From the NCBI GenBank assembly GCA_030052745.1, contig JANBVO010000015.1, forward strand, positions 620,001-684,000: a DNA stretch of 64,000 nucleotides, written 5' to 3'. The notes under the pieces are model-generated. The model was not told the DNA's origin and searched no databases. It saw only the letters and a list, made by a program, of their open reading frames with translations. Both the position numbers and the translations under genes were made by a program. Each line of letters begins with the position of its first letter. Position 1 is the stretch's first letter. Positions 11,838 to 22,916 of the stretch are shown here, piece by piece. Source of the DNA: Pleurostoma richardsiae (taxonomy: Eukaryota; Ascomycota; Sordariomycetes; Calosphaeriales; Pleurostomataceae).

Positions 11838-11873
11838 GCAAAGTCATTTCGACTTGTGGTGGTCGTTGTCGAT

Positions 11874-13657
11874 ATGGCAGTCAGCCTGCCAAACATCAGT
11901 CTCCTGTACCTGGCCGGTGCAGCCCTCTTATCGGCATCATTGTGGGCAAGTCACATTATCAAGCGAGCTTTTCCGGAAAATTGGACTTCGCACATCGACT
12001 AACATGGGCAACGAAAGTATGCTTATCGCGTCCTCACAAGCCCAATCTCTCAGCTACCAGGCCCATGGCACTCCAAGTGGACCAACGTGGCTGTGAAATA
12101 TCAGTGGCTTGCTGGGCGCCGTGCTTTCTATGTCCATCAACTACATCAAGAATTTGGTAAGCAGTGAGATTGCGAGTTTGCTCGAGATCTTGAACGCGTT
12201 GTCGGCTAATGGCTACCTTACCTTTAGGCCCTGCGGTTCGTCTTGGCCCTACGGAGGTCGATTTTTCGGACATCGACGCTGTGAAGACCATATACTCCGT
12301 CAAGACAGAGTTCCCAAAATCAACATGGTACCAACGGATGGTACCGTACGAGTCTGCAAGCGTCTTTAGCACGAGTGACATTGAGTTCCATCGACGGCAT
12401 CGCCGGCTCCTCTCCGCGCCATTGTCGGTGTCCTCCCTCAAGTTGATTGAGCCAATCTTGCACCGGCGCACGGTACAAGCCATGGACAAGATGGCAGACG
12501 AAATAAAGTCGCGCGGCGTCACGGATGTGTTTAAATGGGCATTGTTCTACAGTACTGACGTCGTGGGCGAGCTGACATTCGGCGAGTCTTTCCGCATGCT
12601 GGATATGGGAAAGGTGAGCCAAGCTTGTTGACGATGACCGTGAGAGACCGGTGCTAACAATAAATGCGAAGGTAAATCAATACATACTGAACCTGCAGAG
12701 CAATGCAAAGTTGAATGGTCTGAGGTCCACCTTCCCGTCACTCGTGACGGCTGGCAAATATGTGCCACTGCCCCTTTTCCGCAGAGCTGCCCAGGCCACA
12801 CGGCAGATGCGTTCCTACGCCCAGCAGTCTATGCAGCGATACAGACGACTCATTTCTGCGGATCCGTCCACTCGGCCCACCTTATTCTCTAGATTATTCA
12901 AGGCGGGAGAGCATGGCCTCTCGGATGAAGAGATCATCGCCGATGCACAGGCTTATATCATCGCTGGTAGCGATACAACGGCTGTGAGCTTCACATATCT
13001 GGTTTGGGCGGTATGTCGGCGCGACGAAGTCAAGAAAACCCTTCTCCAGGAGTTGGCAACACTTCCCCACGATTTCAGTATGGAACATCTCAACGACCTG
13101 TCCTATCTCAACCAGGTGATTGACGAGGCGCTGCGAGTGTACGGAGCGCTACCTGCCGCTCTACCACGCATAGTCCCTACAGGCGGCGCGAACCTGGCCG
13201 GATACTGGATCCCAGGAGGTACCACCGTCACTGCGCAGGCATACACAATGCACAGGAACCCGTCCGTGTATCCACGGCCGGAGACATTTGACCCTTCTCG
13301 ATGGGCCACAACAACCAAGGCAATGAAGGACTCGTTCATGCCGTTTGGCCTAGGATCTCGGAGTAAGTGCCTCTTCATGCTCGGTGTCTCTACCAGTGCC
13401 GTGCCCTGGCATAGACTCCGAATTTCACATGGGCGAATGGCTAATTGCGCCGGCTACTAGTCTGCTTGGGCATACACTTGGCTCGAATGGAGCTGCGGCT
13501 CGCCACGGCACTCTTCTTCCTCAGATTTCCGAATGCAAAAATCTCAGCCCGCGAGGGCATGACGGATGATGACATGAGTGAGGTCATCTACTTCCTTCTC
13601 GGACCGAAGGGTAGACGCTGCCTCGTTGAACCCGAGCAGGAACAGGAAGGTTATTAA
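11874..13657 (+). CDS. Cytochrome P450 monooxygenase
   Basis: Five exons (11874-11945, 12018-12156, 12228-12613, 12672-13362, 13461-13657) give 494 residues, standard for a microsomal P450. The N-terminal hydrophobic segment (about residues 8-24) is an ER anchor, followed by the proline hinge LPGPW. Further motifs are the I-helix AGSDTT at 297-302 (oxygen activation), the K-helix EALR at 351-354 (ExxR) and the heme loop FGLGSRICLG at 424-433 with Cys431 as thiolate ligand. The first intron (11946-12017, 72 nt) works only with a GC donor of perfect consensus (GCAAGT) and a CTAAC branch point. It joins the anchor exon to YAYRVLTSPISQLPGPW. The other three introns are GT-AG. The style resembles fungal secondary-metabolite P450s (benzoate hydroxylase- and sterigmatocystin-like families), but the substrate is unknown. 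Confidence 0.95.
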
Positions 13658-15416
13658 GCTACGCGCAAGAGTTATATCCTACTGAAGTAAAAGTCTGCTA
13701 CGAAAGAAATAAGATGACGCTGTACTACACAACAGATATTCTATATCACGTCGTGTGATAAAGCTCGAGCCTTGCAGTCGTGACAAGCAGAGGAGTTACA
13801 TAGGGGTACATTCTGCGTCCGAGACTTGGGCGATCCAAGTAGGATAGTAGTGGCAGAAATGGCCGGTGGGTAATGACACCATGGAAACCTTTATTTATCT
13901 CCGATGGTAAACGGAAGAAGGTTTCCCAGACCAACAAAGCAATTTAACCATATGGATCGTCAAAGCCCTGCCGAAGACGACATCAGAGCACAACCTCGGA
14001 TATCTGGCACCCTGAAGCTGTAGGGTGACTAAATCTACTGGGCTCCTTATCTTCGAGTTGGCCGTTTCCGATCGAGTTCGTAATAGGTCTCCATGATTAG
14101 GAGCCGGTTAGGACATCTTTACGTACATGGTTGGCGAGAGGCATGTCGCCCTGCTTTTCGAATGGGCTTGTTGAGTATGTCGTTTCCTGAGGGCGCTCGC
14201 TGTGCAATCCACAACTTCACGCTGAGAAACAAAGAGCCTCAAGCGCTGTGGCCAGCACCATTGTACATATCGGCCTGGCATGTGGCAGACCACATCAAGG
14301 GTGTGACAACACATTATAAACACAAGGACCCTCTTACCATCGCGACAAGCCTGTATGCTATTGTTCCGGTCAGATCCACCGGCGTAATTCGACCTGGACC
14401 AAAGCTCGTCAACATAACACCCGTAAGGAACCAAGAGGACAAGACGCCATCGGACCTAATCATGCCCCAGACGTTGCCGCCGCTGCGAACACGCTAGCAC
14501 ACCGTGCTCTACGTGGTTCCGACTAGCAACGGCGATACTAATAGTAGTCGAAAACGAGGTAACCGAACCGACTTCTTCATTTCTCTGTTCGCATCCCAAA
14601 CTTCACGTTTCTTCTCCTCCGCCTCGCGGCTCTATCTTAACAACCTCGCTGGTAGCTAATCTAAGGAACATATGGACATTTCCCACCGTAATCTAATCCC
14701 TCTCCTTCGCCGACAGTAGAGCACCTAAAGAAATGCACCAGTAATTAGCTACAATGGTCCTAACAAGCCAAACACTTTCACGACAGTCAAGGTCATTGCA
14801 TCTGCCACTGAGTCCAACCGCAACATCGACCACCTAAACGCACCCGCCGCGGCAGCTTCTTCTCACATAAGTAACCATAGATCTACAGAATATCGTCGCT
14901 TCTGTCCATTATGATCAGCGTTTTGGTGAAGCTAAAAAGATACGAAACTGCTGAGACCTCGCGAACTGTACGTACGCCGTTAATACCATAGGTACACCTA
15001 ATATATATAGCACGTAACGACACACGATCCCACTTAACCCCTCCCGACGTTTTAAAGTACCTACCTGCAGGTAACTTGCCTCGTTAGGTAAGGTACCTTG
15101 CCTTCGCTTCACATGTCGCATGGCTTTATATTTCCGCCAGCGGCTCACTGTGCCACCTTGTAACATGTACTAAGGTCGCTTACCTAAGGTACTCTTACCC
15201 TAAGGCACGAAGGAACTCGGAGCTGCCCGCTTGCTCCCTCGCGACGGCATCTTCACCAGAGACGCCTCAAGCCAGTCCCAGATCTACAAGGCGGGCGATC
15301 GTGGATCTGACTCCCCATCCACCGCCAATTGCTGATCTCCTTTCTCCTCCCCGTCCTCTCTCCGACCATCGCGCGAAACAAAACACGAGGAATTCAGCAG
15401 ATCCGACCAGACCGCT
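13658..15416. other. Intergenic, between the P450 and the Ulp1-like relic
   Basis: No supported gene. The plus ORF at 14093-14497 (134 codons) shows no motif and no coding-like composition. The right end is CT-rich leading into the next ORF. Confidence 0.55.
15047..15215. repeat. Cluster of TACCTAAGG-type palindromes
   Basis: Several overlapping near-palindromes occur: aggtaaggtaccttgcct around 15086-15103, plus cttacctaaggta and accctaaggca copies at 15179-15208 and ctgcaggtaacttgcct before them. Short TACCTAGGTA-like palindromes are scattered in many Sordariomycete intergenic regions; a lone cctaggta also occurs near 27453. No gene is attached and no long terminal repeats are visible. Confidence 0.4.
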
Positions 15417-17939
15417 ATGGCGCTCCCGCTGGCGGCCGCCATCGATAAGCTCAACCGGCCCGACTCGGAGGAGGGAATCTCCGGCGCCTGGAGCGACTTG
15501 GAAGCGAGCTCCTTTAGGACCAATTACCCCGGCAGGCCGCCGCCATCGCACGCGATACTCAAGGTCATCGCCGACCACGACCAGCTCACACGGCTGCAGG
15601 CCTTCCACATCTGGGCCATGCGCAAGGTTCGCACCGTGCCTCTTCGGCTTATCTGCCGGCTTCTCTACGGCGATGATGTTGACGCGCTAGAGGCGTACGA
15701 CAACAAGCTGCTCTCCCGCGTGAGAGGGCTCGCCAAGCTCTCCAACACCACGCCCCACCTGCTGTGTTTCGTTTTCGGTGTCTTCTTCATCCGCAGCCGG
15801 CTCTGCATCGACTCTCTGAAGGCACTTGTACGCAAGGAGCCGCGGACCAGACTCGTCGACCTCCTAGTAGCTTTTCACGAGACTGTCTTGGCGAATAATG
15901 CCCAGGACAAAAAGCGCCCGCTCACTTCTCAGACACTGCTGAGAAAGACGCTCCTGTCCGTCGAGTGAGTTCTCCTGCTTGTTTTCCCTCGACCCTTCCT
16001 GGACCCTTGAGCCAGTTTTGTCCTACAACCATATCTCCCTAGCACACGCATGGTCATTCCTGCTACTGCACAACAGCTCTCTTCCAACCCGCCCTAATAT
16101 CTAGCTATCAGTCCGGACTGTTGGCCGAAACGGTCGAGGAAGACAGATGGCACCATCTTCGAAGTCGGGGAGACGGGCGATTACGCCGACGAGCACAGCA
16201 ACATAATAACGGGCGCCGTCGTCCAAGGTAGCGGCAGCGAGGGGGATAAGCACGGAGACAACTACGGCGATCTTGATAGCGACATCCTCGGCCACGAAGA
16301 AGAGTACGAACACTCAATGATCGGCGAGCAGTCGCAGCTCCAGAGACAGATTACCACGATGACTAGTCAAGCTCTAGAGCAGCAGCACGAGCAGCAGCGA
16401 GAGAATGGCAGCCTTCAGCCTCCCCAGACGCCGCTGTCACTGCAGCATAACGCTGTCAGCATACCGAGCGGCCTTAGTTCAGCACATGGAAACGCAAAAG
16501 GACCAACCGCGAAGGACATCCTCTTGGACGATAATCAGAACGTGCTGCCACTCAGCCAAGGACGGGCTGGCCCCGCAGCTACGAGAGGTCCACCGCAGTC
16601 CCGAGCGTCCCCTTTTGGCGATATTCGCAACACCTTGGGCAGCAAAGATACTAGGCTGCATGGATCCCCAGAATACCGTGTACTTCCTTTGCCGGGACAG
16701 ATATCACCCGACGAAATAATCACCAAGAAGCGGAAGCGCTCAACTCCAGTTGCATCTTCGAGCTGCAGCCTTAACAGGTCTGCAATGGCATTGGCAGCTT
16801 GGAAGGCTCAGAGTGGATCTCCGATATTGTGGTTAACAGCCTCATTCGACGCTTGAAGAGTCGCCGAGTGAGTGTCATTGACAGTCTGACGCCTGAGAGT
16901 TATAGCAGTATGCCGGAACTTCGCCTCAACGCCCTCTATCTAACCCGCGACCGGGACCTGGTTCTAATGCCGCTCTGTGACAGAACAACGAAGCATTGGA
17001 GGCTGTACAGTTAGGAGCGCCCCCATGAGGCTAGAGAGGTAGACAGCCAGCGTCTTGTCATCAAGGTCTTTGACAGCATGCCTAATCTGCTAGATGGTAC
17101 CATGACGGTCATTAACTTTGTTTACATGATCTACGGCACCATGCCGCAGCTGAGCATTGAGATCAGTCGGCCCCAAGTGAGTTGCACCACCTTCCTCGGG
17201 CGCGACTAGCCTCGTTGCTAAGTACCATGCTATTCAGGTCACATATCAGCCCAACCCCAACGACTGCGGCACCTATGTCGTTCTCTTTGTCCAGTGCCTA
17301 GTTACTGGCGAGGAAATCTCGGCGGAAAGCATCGACTCGGCCAAACTGCGAAGGTATCTACGACATTCCTTGATGAGCTCCAGCGACTCAGTAATTGCAC
17401 CCCGGGAGTCAGTATGGGCCGCCCCCCCACAGAAGGTCGAGTTCTGGGCGAGCTTGCGCCGGCGACAGAGCCACTTCACCGAGCTGGCCGAGCGCTACAT
17501 GCGGGTGGGCGACCAGGTCCCAGCCAACAGGGCACTCCTGGACGGCATGCGGGAGGCCGAGATGGCGGAGGCGTGGCTCTGGCTCGCCTCGGCATGCGTG
17601 TCGCAGCTCAATAAACTCCAGGAGGACGTGCTCCTCAACGCAGTTGCCGGGTACCGCGCGGTGCTGGACGAGCGAGACTCCCTGGAGCTCCTGAAGAGCT
17701 TCGTCGAGGCCAGCAGCGCGGTGGCCCGGCTGGGCGAGGGAAAAGGGGGTCGTGTGCTCGACGACGAGGCCGCGGCGGCGGTTCGCGGCGCGCTCGGCCT
17801 AGTGCGCAGGTCGACGGACCGACTGCTGGTGGACCAGCACGACCTAAGAGCGGAGATGCGCGCGAGGCTCCGCCTGTGCGTGGCGATGATCGCCATCACG
17901 CGCAAGGCCGCGCAGACATACCGTACGGTGGCGGGCTGA
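15417..17939 (+). pseudogene. Ulp1-like (C48) cysteine protease gene, decayed
   Basis: The order of conserved blocks matches a Ulp1/SENP protease at the C-terminal side of a long protein. An N-terminal unknown region (15417-15964) ends at a good GT donor. An acidic, Gln-rich linker with KKRKRS (nuclear-signal-like) follows. Then comes the catalytic part: SEWISDIVVNSLIRRL, a VIDSL strand, LVLMPLC...HW with the catalytic His, and after a GT-AG intron NPNDCGTYVVLFVQCL with the catalytic Cys. A helical C-terminal extension runs to 17939. The frame is interrupted about three times, so it is probably not functional. Ulp1 enzymes process or remove SUMO. Standalone copies of this kind multiply in fungal genomes, often in repeat-rich DNA. 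A second fragment lies just downstream. Confidence 0.6.
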
Positions 17940-18609
17940 GTAGGCGGGGCGTCGGTAATGGCGGTGGTGCTGCTGGCTGCTGTATCTGCCGGTAGCGAAG
18001 AGTGTGGGGCACCTATAGCTATGTGGGTGTGCTTTAGGAGGACAGTCAAGGTAGAAGGCGCTATTGGCATGACTACCGATTGGTACCTTGCGGTCTGAGG
18101 TTTCTATTCCAGTGGCTCTTGTCCTCTGTGTCCCGTCAAGGCTTACCGTCTCTAGATTCCTTTCTTGTTTCGGGAATCCCCGCACCGGCGTTTATCAGGA
18201 TCCGTTCGGTGTTGGGGCCTTCTTAGATTTCAATCCAACGACTAGCACCTCTTCGCAAGTTCCTCGTGGATTGCGAGGTTGGTCTGCCCTGGCACGCAGA
18301 CGTACCCGTGCTACTCGGCCGCCTGATGCGGCGACGACGAGGGCGAGCACAAGCTCCGTCTTTCTTGCTTCAAGACAGAGAACGAAGGCATTACCGCGCA
18401 TAGTCAGAGTTAGAGACAAAGCAGGCAGCTAGCATGGAAACATGTACTCCGTACATTGCAGGCGCTCATTTAGTAGTGCTGAATGACGCACAAGTTGCCC
18501 ACGGCAGTAACTTGGGGGCAACATTCTAGAGCGAAGCATTCTGAGGTGGTTTGGTCGATTTTGGGACTTACTACTGTCTCTGATTGGACAAAAAAGAGTT
18601 GGCCAGCTC
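17940..18609. other. Spacer between the two Ulp1-like relics
   Basis: No supported gene. The plus-strand ORF at 18088-18432 has no recognisable motif. Confidence 0.5.
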
Positions 18610-19028
18610 GATAGCCAACGAAACAATTAAAAGGAAAAATTGACTGGTTGGACATAGAGTGCAAAATGTTGCCCCTATCCCTACGTTTACCTATAAGGGT
18701 TAGGGTTAATGGGCCGGGAAATGATAGGATCGAATTGTTTGACTCCCTGGCGAGTTCTTGGAATATCGCCGCGGCTATCGAAGTTATGTGTCTCCATTTC
18801 GACGGACTGGAGGCCGCGGGTGCCAGACGAGGTGGCACCGACGACAACAGATGGGTCATGCAGCCCCTGCAGCAAAATCTCCCTTGGACCAACACCCGCG
18901 TGGTCCAGAGGCAGCATACACAGTAGCGCAACGGGTTCGACTGCGGGGTCGCCGTCATGGTCAATGCCATGTACGTCGCCGCGGGCCGCAGGCAGGTGAT
19001 TTCAGCCGAAGACCTCAGTCAGAGCTAA
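18610..19028 (+). pseudogene. Second Ulp1-like protease fragment
   Basis: The plus-strand frame from 18648 reads LRLPIRVRVNGPGNDRIELF, then DSLASSWNIAAAIEVMCLHF, and after a single stop QRNGFDCGVAVMVNAMYVAA with a terminal ISAEDL. This follows the C48 order of FDSLA, then QxNxxDCGVxVMVNA with the catalytic Cys. The N-terminal half of the catalytic domain is absent. It is more diverged in wording than a direct copy of the upstream relic, so it is a separate family member rather than a recent duplicate. The sequence to about 19.2 kb keeps an Asn/Asp-rich character that may be its tail. Confidence 0.55.
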
Positions 19029-19546
19029 TCTAGTACCGATAACACTCTATGGGCGCTGTAACGCAGCTCTTTTACACATAACGATGCATCCGACGATAAC
19101 CAGCGAAATAATAATGACGACAGCGAGACGGAACAGCACCAGGGTAATGACAATGAGCGGTTTCGCAACAGTCTAACAATTGACGTGACGAAAGGATGCA
19201 ACGCCGGAGATTATGATAACCAGCGAGGAGCTCGAATTGGTTCACCAGATTACTACAAGGCTGCTGCGGAACATATTACAATCCTGCACAGCTATCAAAC
19301 ATGGGACTTGCGACAAGATTATATAGAGTATAGGGTGAAGAGACGGTGTATAGCTTAAGAAGACGAGTTTGAGATACGTCTGTGAAGGGATTTGAGCGAG
19401 CAGCTCATTCTTTTAATAGTCATGGCAAGTACAGTTCGGACAGACCCTTAACAACTATATACAACTCTTGTACGGTTTATAAATATTTCTATCATACCTA
19501 CTTAGCTCACTGACGAATCCTGCAGAATACGTCTACGTTCTATGGT
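19029..19546. other. Spacer downstream of the Ulp1-like fragment
   Basis: AT-richer sequence with an Asn/Asp codon bias at its left end, possibly the remaining tail of the Ulp1-like fragment. No independent gene is seen. Confidence 0.45.
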
Positions 19547-21318
19547 CTACCTAGTAAGTGGTGTGCTCCCCTTCGGAAGGGTGACCTTGAAGACGAGCAC
19601 CTGATTGTCAAGGCTGAAGCCAGACGCATCGGCGTACGCGATCTTACCGCCGTCCATCCACCCTATGAGGTGTTAGCGAAAGCCAATGGAGTGCATTTGA
19701 ACTGCACAACGTTAACTTACCATCTTGGGTGATGAAGTCGTCATCCGATGCCGAGAAGAGGTAATATTCGTCGCTCCCCTCACTCACGGGCAGCAGCGCA
19801 ATACTCTCCCATTTCTCGTTCAAGAGGGCGGCGTCCTGGTCACCGCCGTTGTGGAGGCCGAACCGGCCCAACTGAGAGTTGAGGTTGAAGTCCAGGAAGG
19901 GACAGACAGTCGCTGCCGTGATGTCCGAGTTGAGTACACCAACTACAGTGCCATTAGTGTCTTGCAACTCTGCCACACACATTTGCTCTGCGTATCCAAA
20001 ATCACCCTTGCGGTGAACATCTCAATGGGCAGCTTACCGGTGCTTGCGATCGATGTATTGAATGAGTCATGAGCGGTGCCTATGACATTGGTGGCGCCGG
20101 AGATGTCAAAGATGTCCACATGGCGGTACAGCGACTCGGACGAGTCCTGCGCGCGCCCGGCGCTGGAGTCGCGCGGCAGGAACATAAACTGCGTGTCACT
20201 GATGTAGTGCACCTCGGACTGGGCAGCGACGCGCACTTTGCCGTCCTCGTTGATGTACGTGGGCAGGGGCACGACCCACTCGCCGGCGTAGACGGGCGTG
20301 GGTGCGTGGGCTGGCCCCTCAAGGTTATACTTAAGGAAGCGCGTGTCGCGTCTCGTGGTCTTGCCTGCGCCTCCCTCCTGCTCAGCGGCGGACTGGAGGA
20401 GAGTGTACAGGGTCTTGCCATCGGGAGAGATAGTGAGACCCTCGAAACCCTGGTTGTTCTGCCGCCCCTGGGTCGGATCGGTAGGGGTCGGCTCTAGCGA
20501 GGGGTCGTACAGGGGCGGACTGTCTGCCGAAAAACTGCGCCAAGACGTCAGGTTTCATATTCTACTTCCACCCTGCGTTAGATCTAGTAGTTGTGACGGG
20601 ATGCTCACCTAACGGTGCCATTGCGAAGGGGTAGGATGGCATCTGGTGGGCGTACAGCGCCAATCATCAAGCCGGTAGCGTCGAAGTGGTAGATGTACGG
20701 ACCGTACTCGTCGCTGATCCAGAACGAACCATCATCCGTGATGACCAGACCTTCACAGTCCAGGGTTACACGCTTGCCTCCGGGTCCAACCCCCCCAAAT
20801 CCATCGCCCGTATAGGTGGCAGCGGGCAGTGTCGGGAACCCGTCGTAGTCCAGCCCGCCTGTCGCATCCGCATCCAAGCCCGTGCAGGGAGTGCCATCGG
20901 GCCCGCGGAATAGGATCGTGTCGAGGTAGGCGAACTCCAGGTTGGGGCCCGAGGGGTGGGCCAGTGTCGCACACGGGTTAGGTGTGAACTTGATGTAGTA
21001 CTTGTGAATCCGCGGGATGAAGTTGACCGTGCCGTTGGTGTTCCAGCCCCGGTCAGGCAGGCCCCACAGGAGGGCCTCGTAGCTCCGGCCGACCTTGTGC
21101 CAAGACTCGATGGTGATGCTGGAGCCGATGCTGATCGTATCGCCGTACTTGTCGGTGGCGTTTCCGGGCACAAACCCGTAGCCGGCAAGCTGGTTATAGA
21201 TGTACTGCTTCCCGTTGCAGGTGGTGACGTTAACCGGAGCTGAGGTGCTCACGGCGGCTGCGGAGGCGACCCATGCACCTAGGGTCAGGCACGCAAGCAC
21301 TGCCTTTTGAATGAACAT
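19547..21318 (-). CDS. Secreted esterase-like phytase-domain protein
   Basis: Four exons (21318-20609, 20534-20038, 19987-19721, 19662-19547), all GT-AG, splice into 529 residues. A clear signal peptide opens the protein (MFIQKAVLACLTLGAWVASA). The body matches the 'esterase-like activity of phytase' beta-propeller family: a Gly/Asp-rich LLWGLPDRGWNTNGT, DCEGLVITDDGSFWISDEYG, then NNQGFEGLTISPDGKTLYTL and a tail DGGKIAYADASGF. Family members are secreted or periplasmic; some are linked to phosphate release, others are of unknown activity, so phytase activity is not assured. N-glycosylation sequons are frequent (NVT, NAT, NGT). A TATA-like box lies about 80 bases upstream. The next gene toward lower coordinates is the Ulp1-like relic, with no functional link. 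Confidence 0.92.
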
Positions 21319-21395
21319 CGTGGGCTGCCGTTTTGAGTTCCGTGGAGAGCCGAGGGGATTGCTGTCCCTAGCTCTCCTCGTTACATCGGTCAGTT

Positions 21396-21401
21396 CTTAT
21401 A
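21396..21401 (-). promoter_or_regulatory. TATA-like box of the phytase-domain gene
   Basis: TATAAG on the minus strand, about 80 bases upstream of the ATG at 21318, a typical distance for fungal TATA promoters. Confidence 0.4.
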
Positions 21402-22916
21402 AGCTCAGCTCCCCTGGGGGGCTAGACCAGGGTTCGTCATAGCACTTCTGCGCTCCACAACTTGAATGACAGCAAGCCAGCAACTGTTCAGTTCGGCGAC
21501 TTGGTCCCGAACAATTGGGCTATGCTAATGACCGTGGGTCAAGGAACCATCGGCTGAACGATGCCTCCTCGGGGCTGGCGCGCTCGCCGAGATATTCAGC
21601 TTGCTCCTTATTGTCGCGTGACACGTGCAGAAAGAAGAGGCATCAATTGGGAGGGCTGGCCGTGATTCGCTGGAGCTCGCCCGACCATGCTGCAAGGATC
21701 CCGCAGGTGCAAACAATACTTGGACAGCTAGTACCTGGGCGGTGAGGCGGCTGCAGATGGATATCCCGCATCTCGGTCTCGCATGCGGCAGGCCGGAGCA
21801 CGTGGGGGCAATCTCGGGGTTGACTGGGCCGCAGCAGAAGAGAAACGTGGTGGGACAGATCCTTAGGGGCAGCACCTACATACCCTATAGATTATCTTAG
21901 CTTGCCTAGGGCACGGCAAGGGGCAGGGGTCCGGTGTGGAGAATTGTGATGAAATCAGTCTGACTATCTCGCTGATTATCCGGGGCCGTGTTCCCATACT
22001 TATATCCGCTTGGCCTCTGACCAATTGCCCGTGAAGGCCGAGTCTATGCTTTCGGGAATAAGCCGGAATCCTGAGTATTTCGGAACCCTTTCCTCTCAGT
22101 TGCGGAAGCGGCCGACTGAATCGTGGAAAGTGGTATAAAGAAGGGCGTACAGGAGACAGTTCGTGGGTGTGAATTTCTTCTTGAATAACCGGCTAATTTG
22201 AACTAAAGGGTAGGTTGCAAGGTCAACAAGGGGTAAACTGGTCCTCCTACGCAGTGTTATAGGCGAAAGGGGTGGCACTGAAACTTAGCACCGAGAGTAT
22301 GGCGACCTCTCCGTATGTTCTCTCTGGTGATGGAGCTGTTATTGTTGTTGGGTTCCGCTTCAAGGCTTGGAGATGAACTGGTTTGGTACGGGTTCGGTGA
22401 AGGGGCCATGCTAAGGAGCTAGCGCTGCCTGTATAGGGTACCTCTTAAGGCTCTTAGTCTTCTTAGATCCGCAGATCTTCGAATGAATGATTACGCACCA
22501 ATAACCACTTCCTCTTTTTCCAAAAGACAAGCTCACGGCCCCAGAAGAAGTAACATAGGCAAAGCCTTCAACAGGCTTATGAATATTCCCAGCGAGACCA
22601 CCCAGATGGCTTGCCGCACATGACACTGCAATGATACCGCCTCATCATTTCCCTGGCGCCTAGACAAAGATACGTGGAATTTCTACATTGGTGCTTCGTG
22701 TAGTAAGGTACATCATCTTGAGTCAACCTAGAATCCTCCTGATTCGGCTTCAAGATGGACCTTCCACCCCCGAGCTAGCCGCATCTCCGCTTTGTCCGGC
22801 ATCTTTCAAACCTCCCAGTTTTCTCTAGAACGCCGATGCTGATATATAGTACTCTACGTCTACCTTCGTGGCGCTGTAATATCACCTAGCTGGCATTGTG
22901 AGTTCGTTCTAGTGCA
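21402..22916. other. Intergenic, phytase-domain gene to short-chain dehydrogenase
   Basis: Only short, motif-free ORFs. It contains the promoter side of the phytase-domain gene and the 3' side of the dehydrogenase. Confidence 0.55.

Larger units (their letters stand above)
9566..11873. other. Intergenic between the monooxygenase and P450 (divergent promoters)
   Basis: About 2.3 kb with only short motif-free ORFs. It separates the start of the monooxygenase (minus) from the start of the P450 (plus), so both promoters should lie here. Apart from the GCCCGAA cluster and the CT tract I see no structured element. Confidence 0.6.

Noticed and set aside
14093-14497. 134-codon plus ORF
   Set aside because: No motif, no signal peptide, no splice context; length is within chance expectation.
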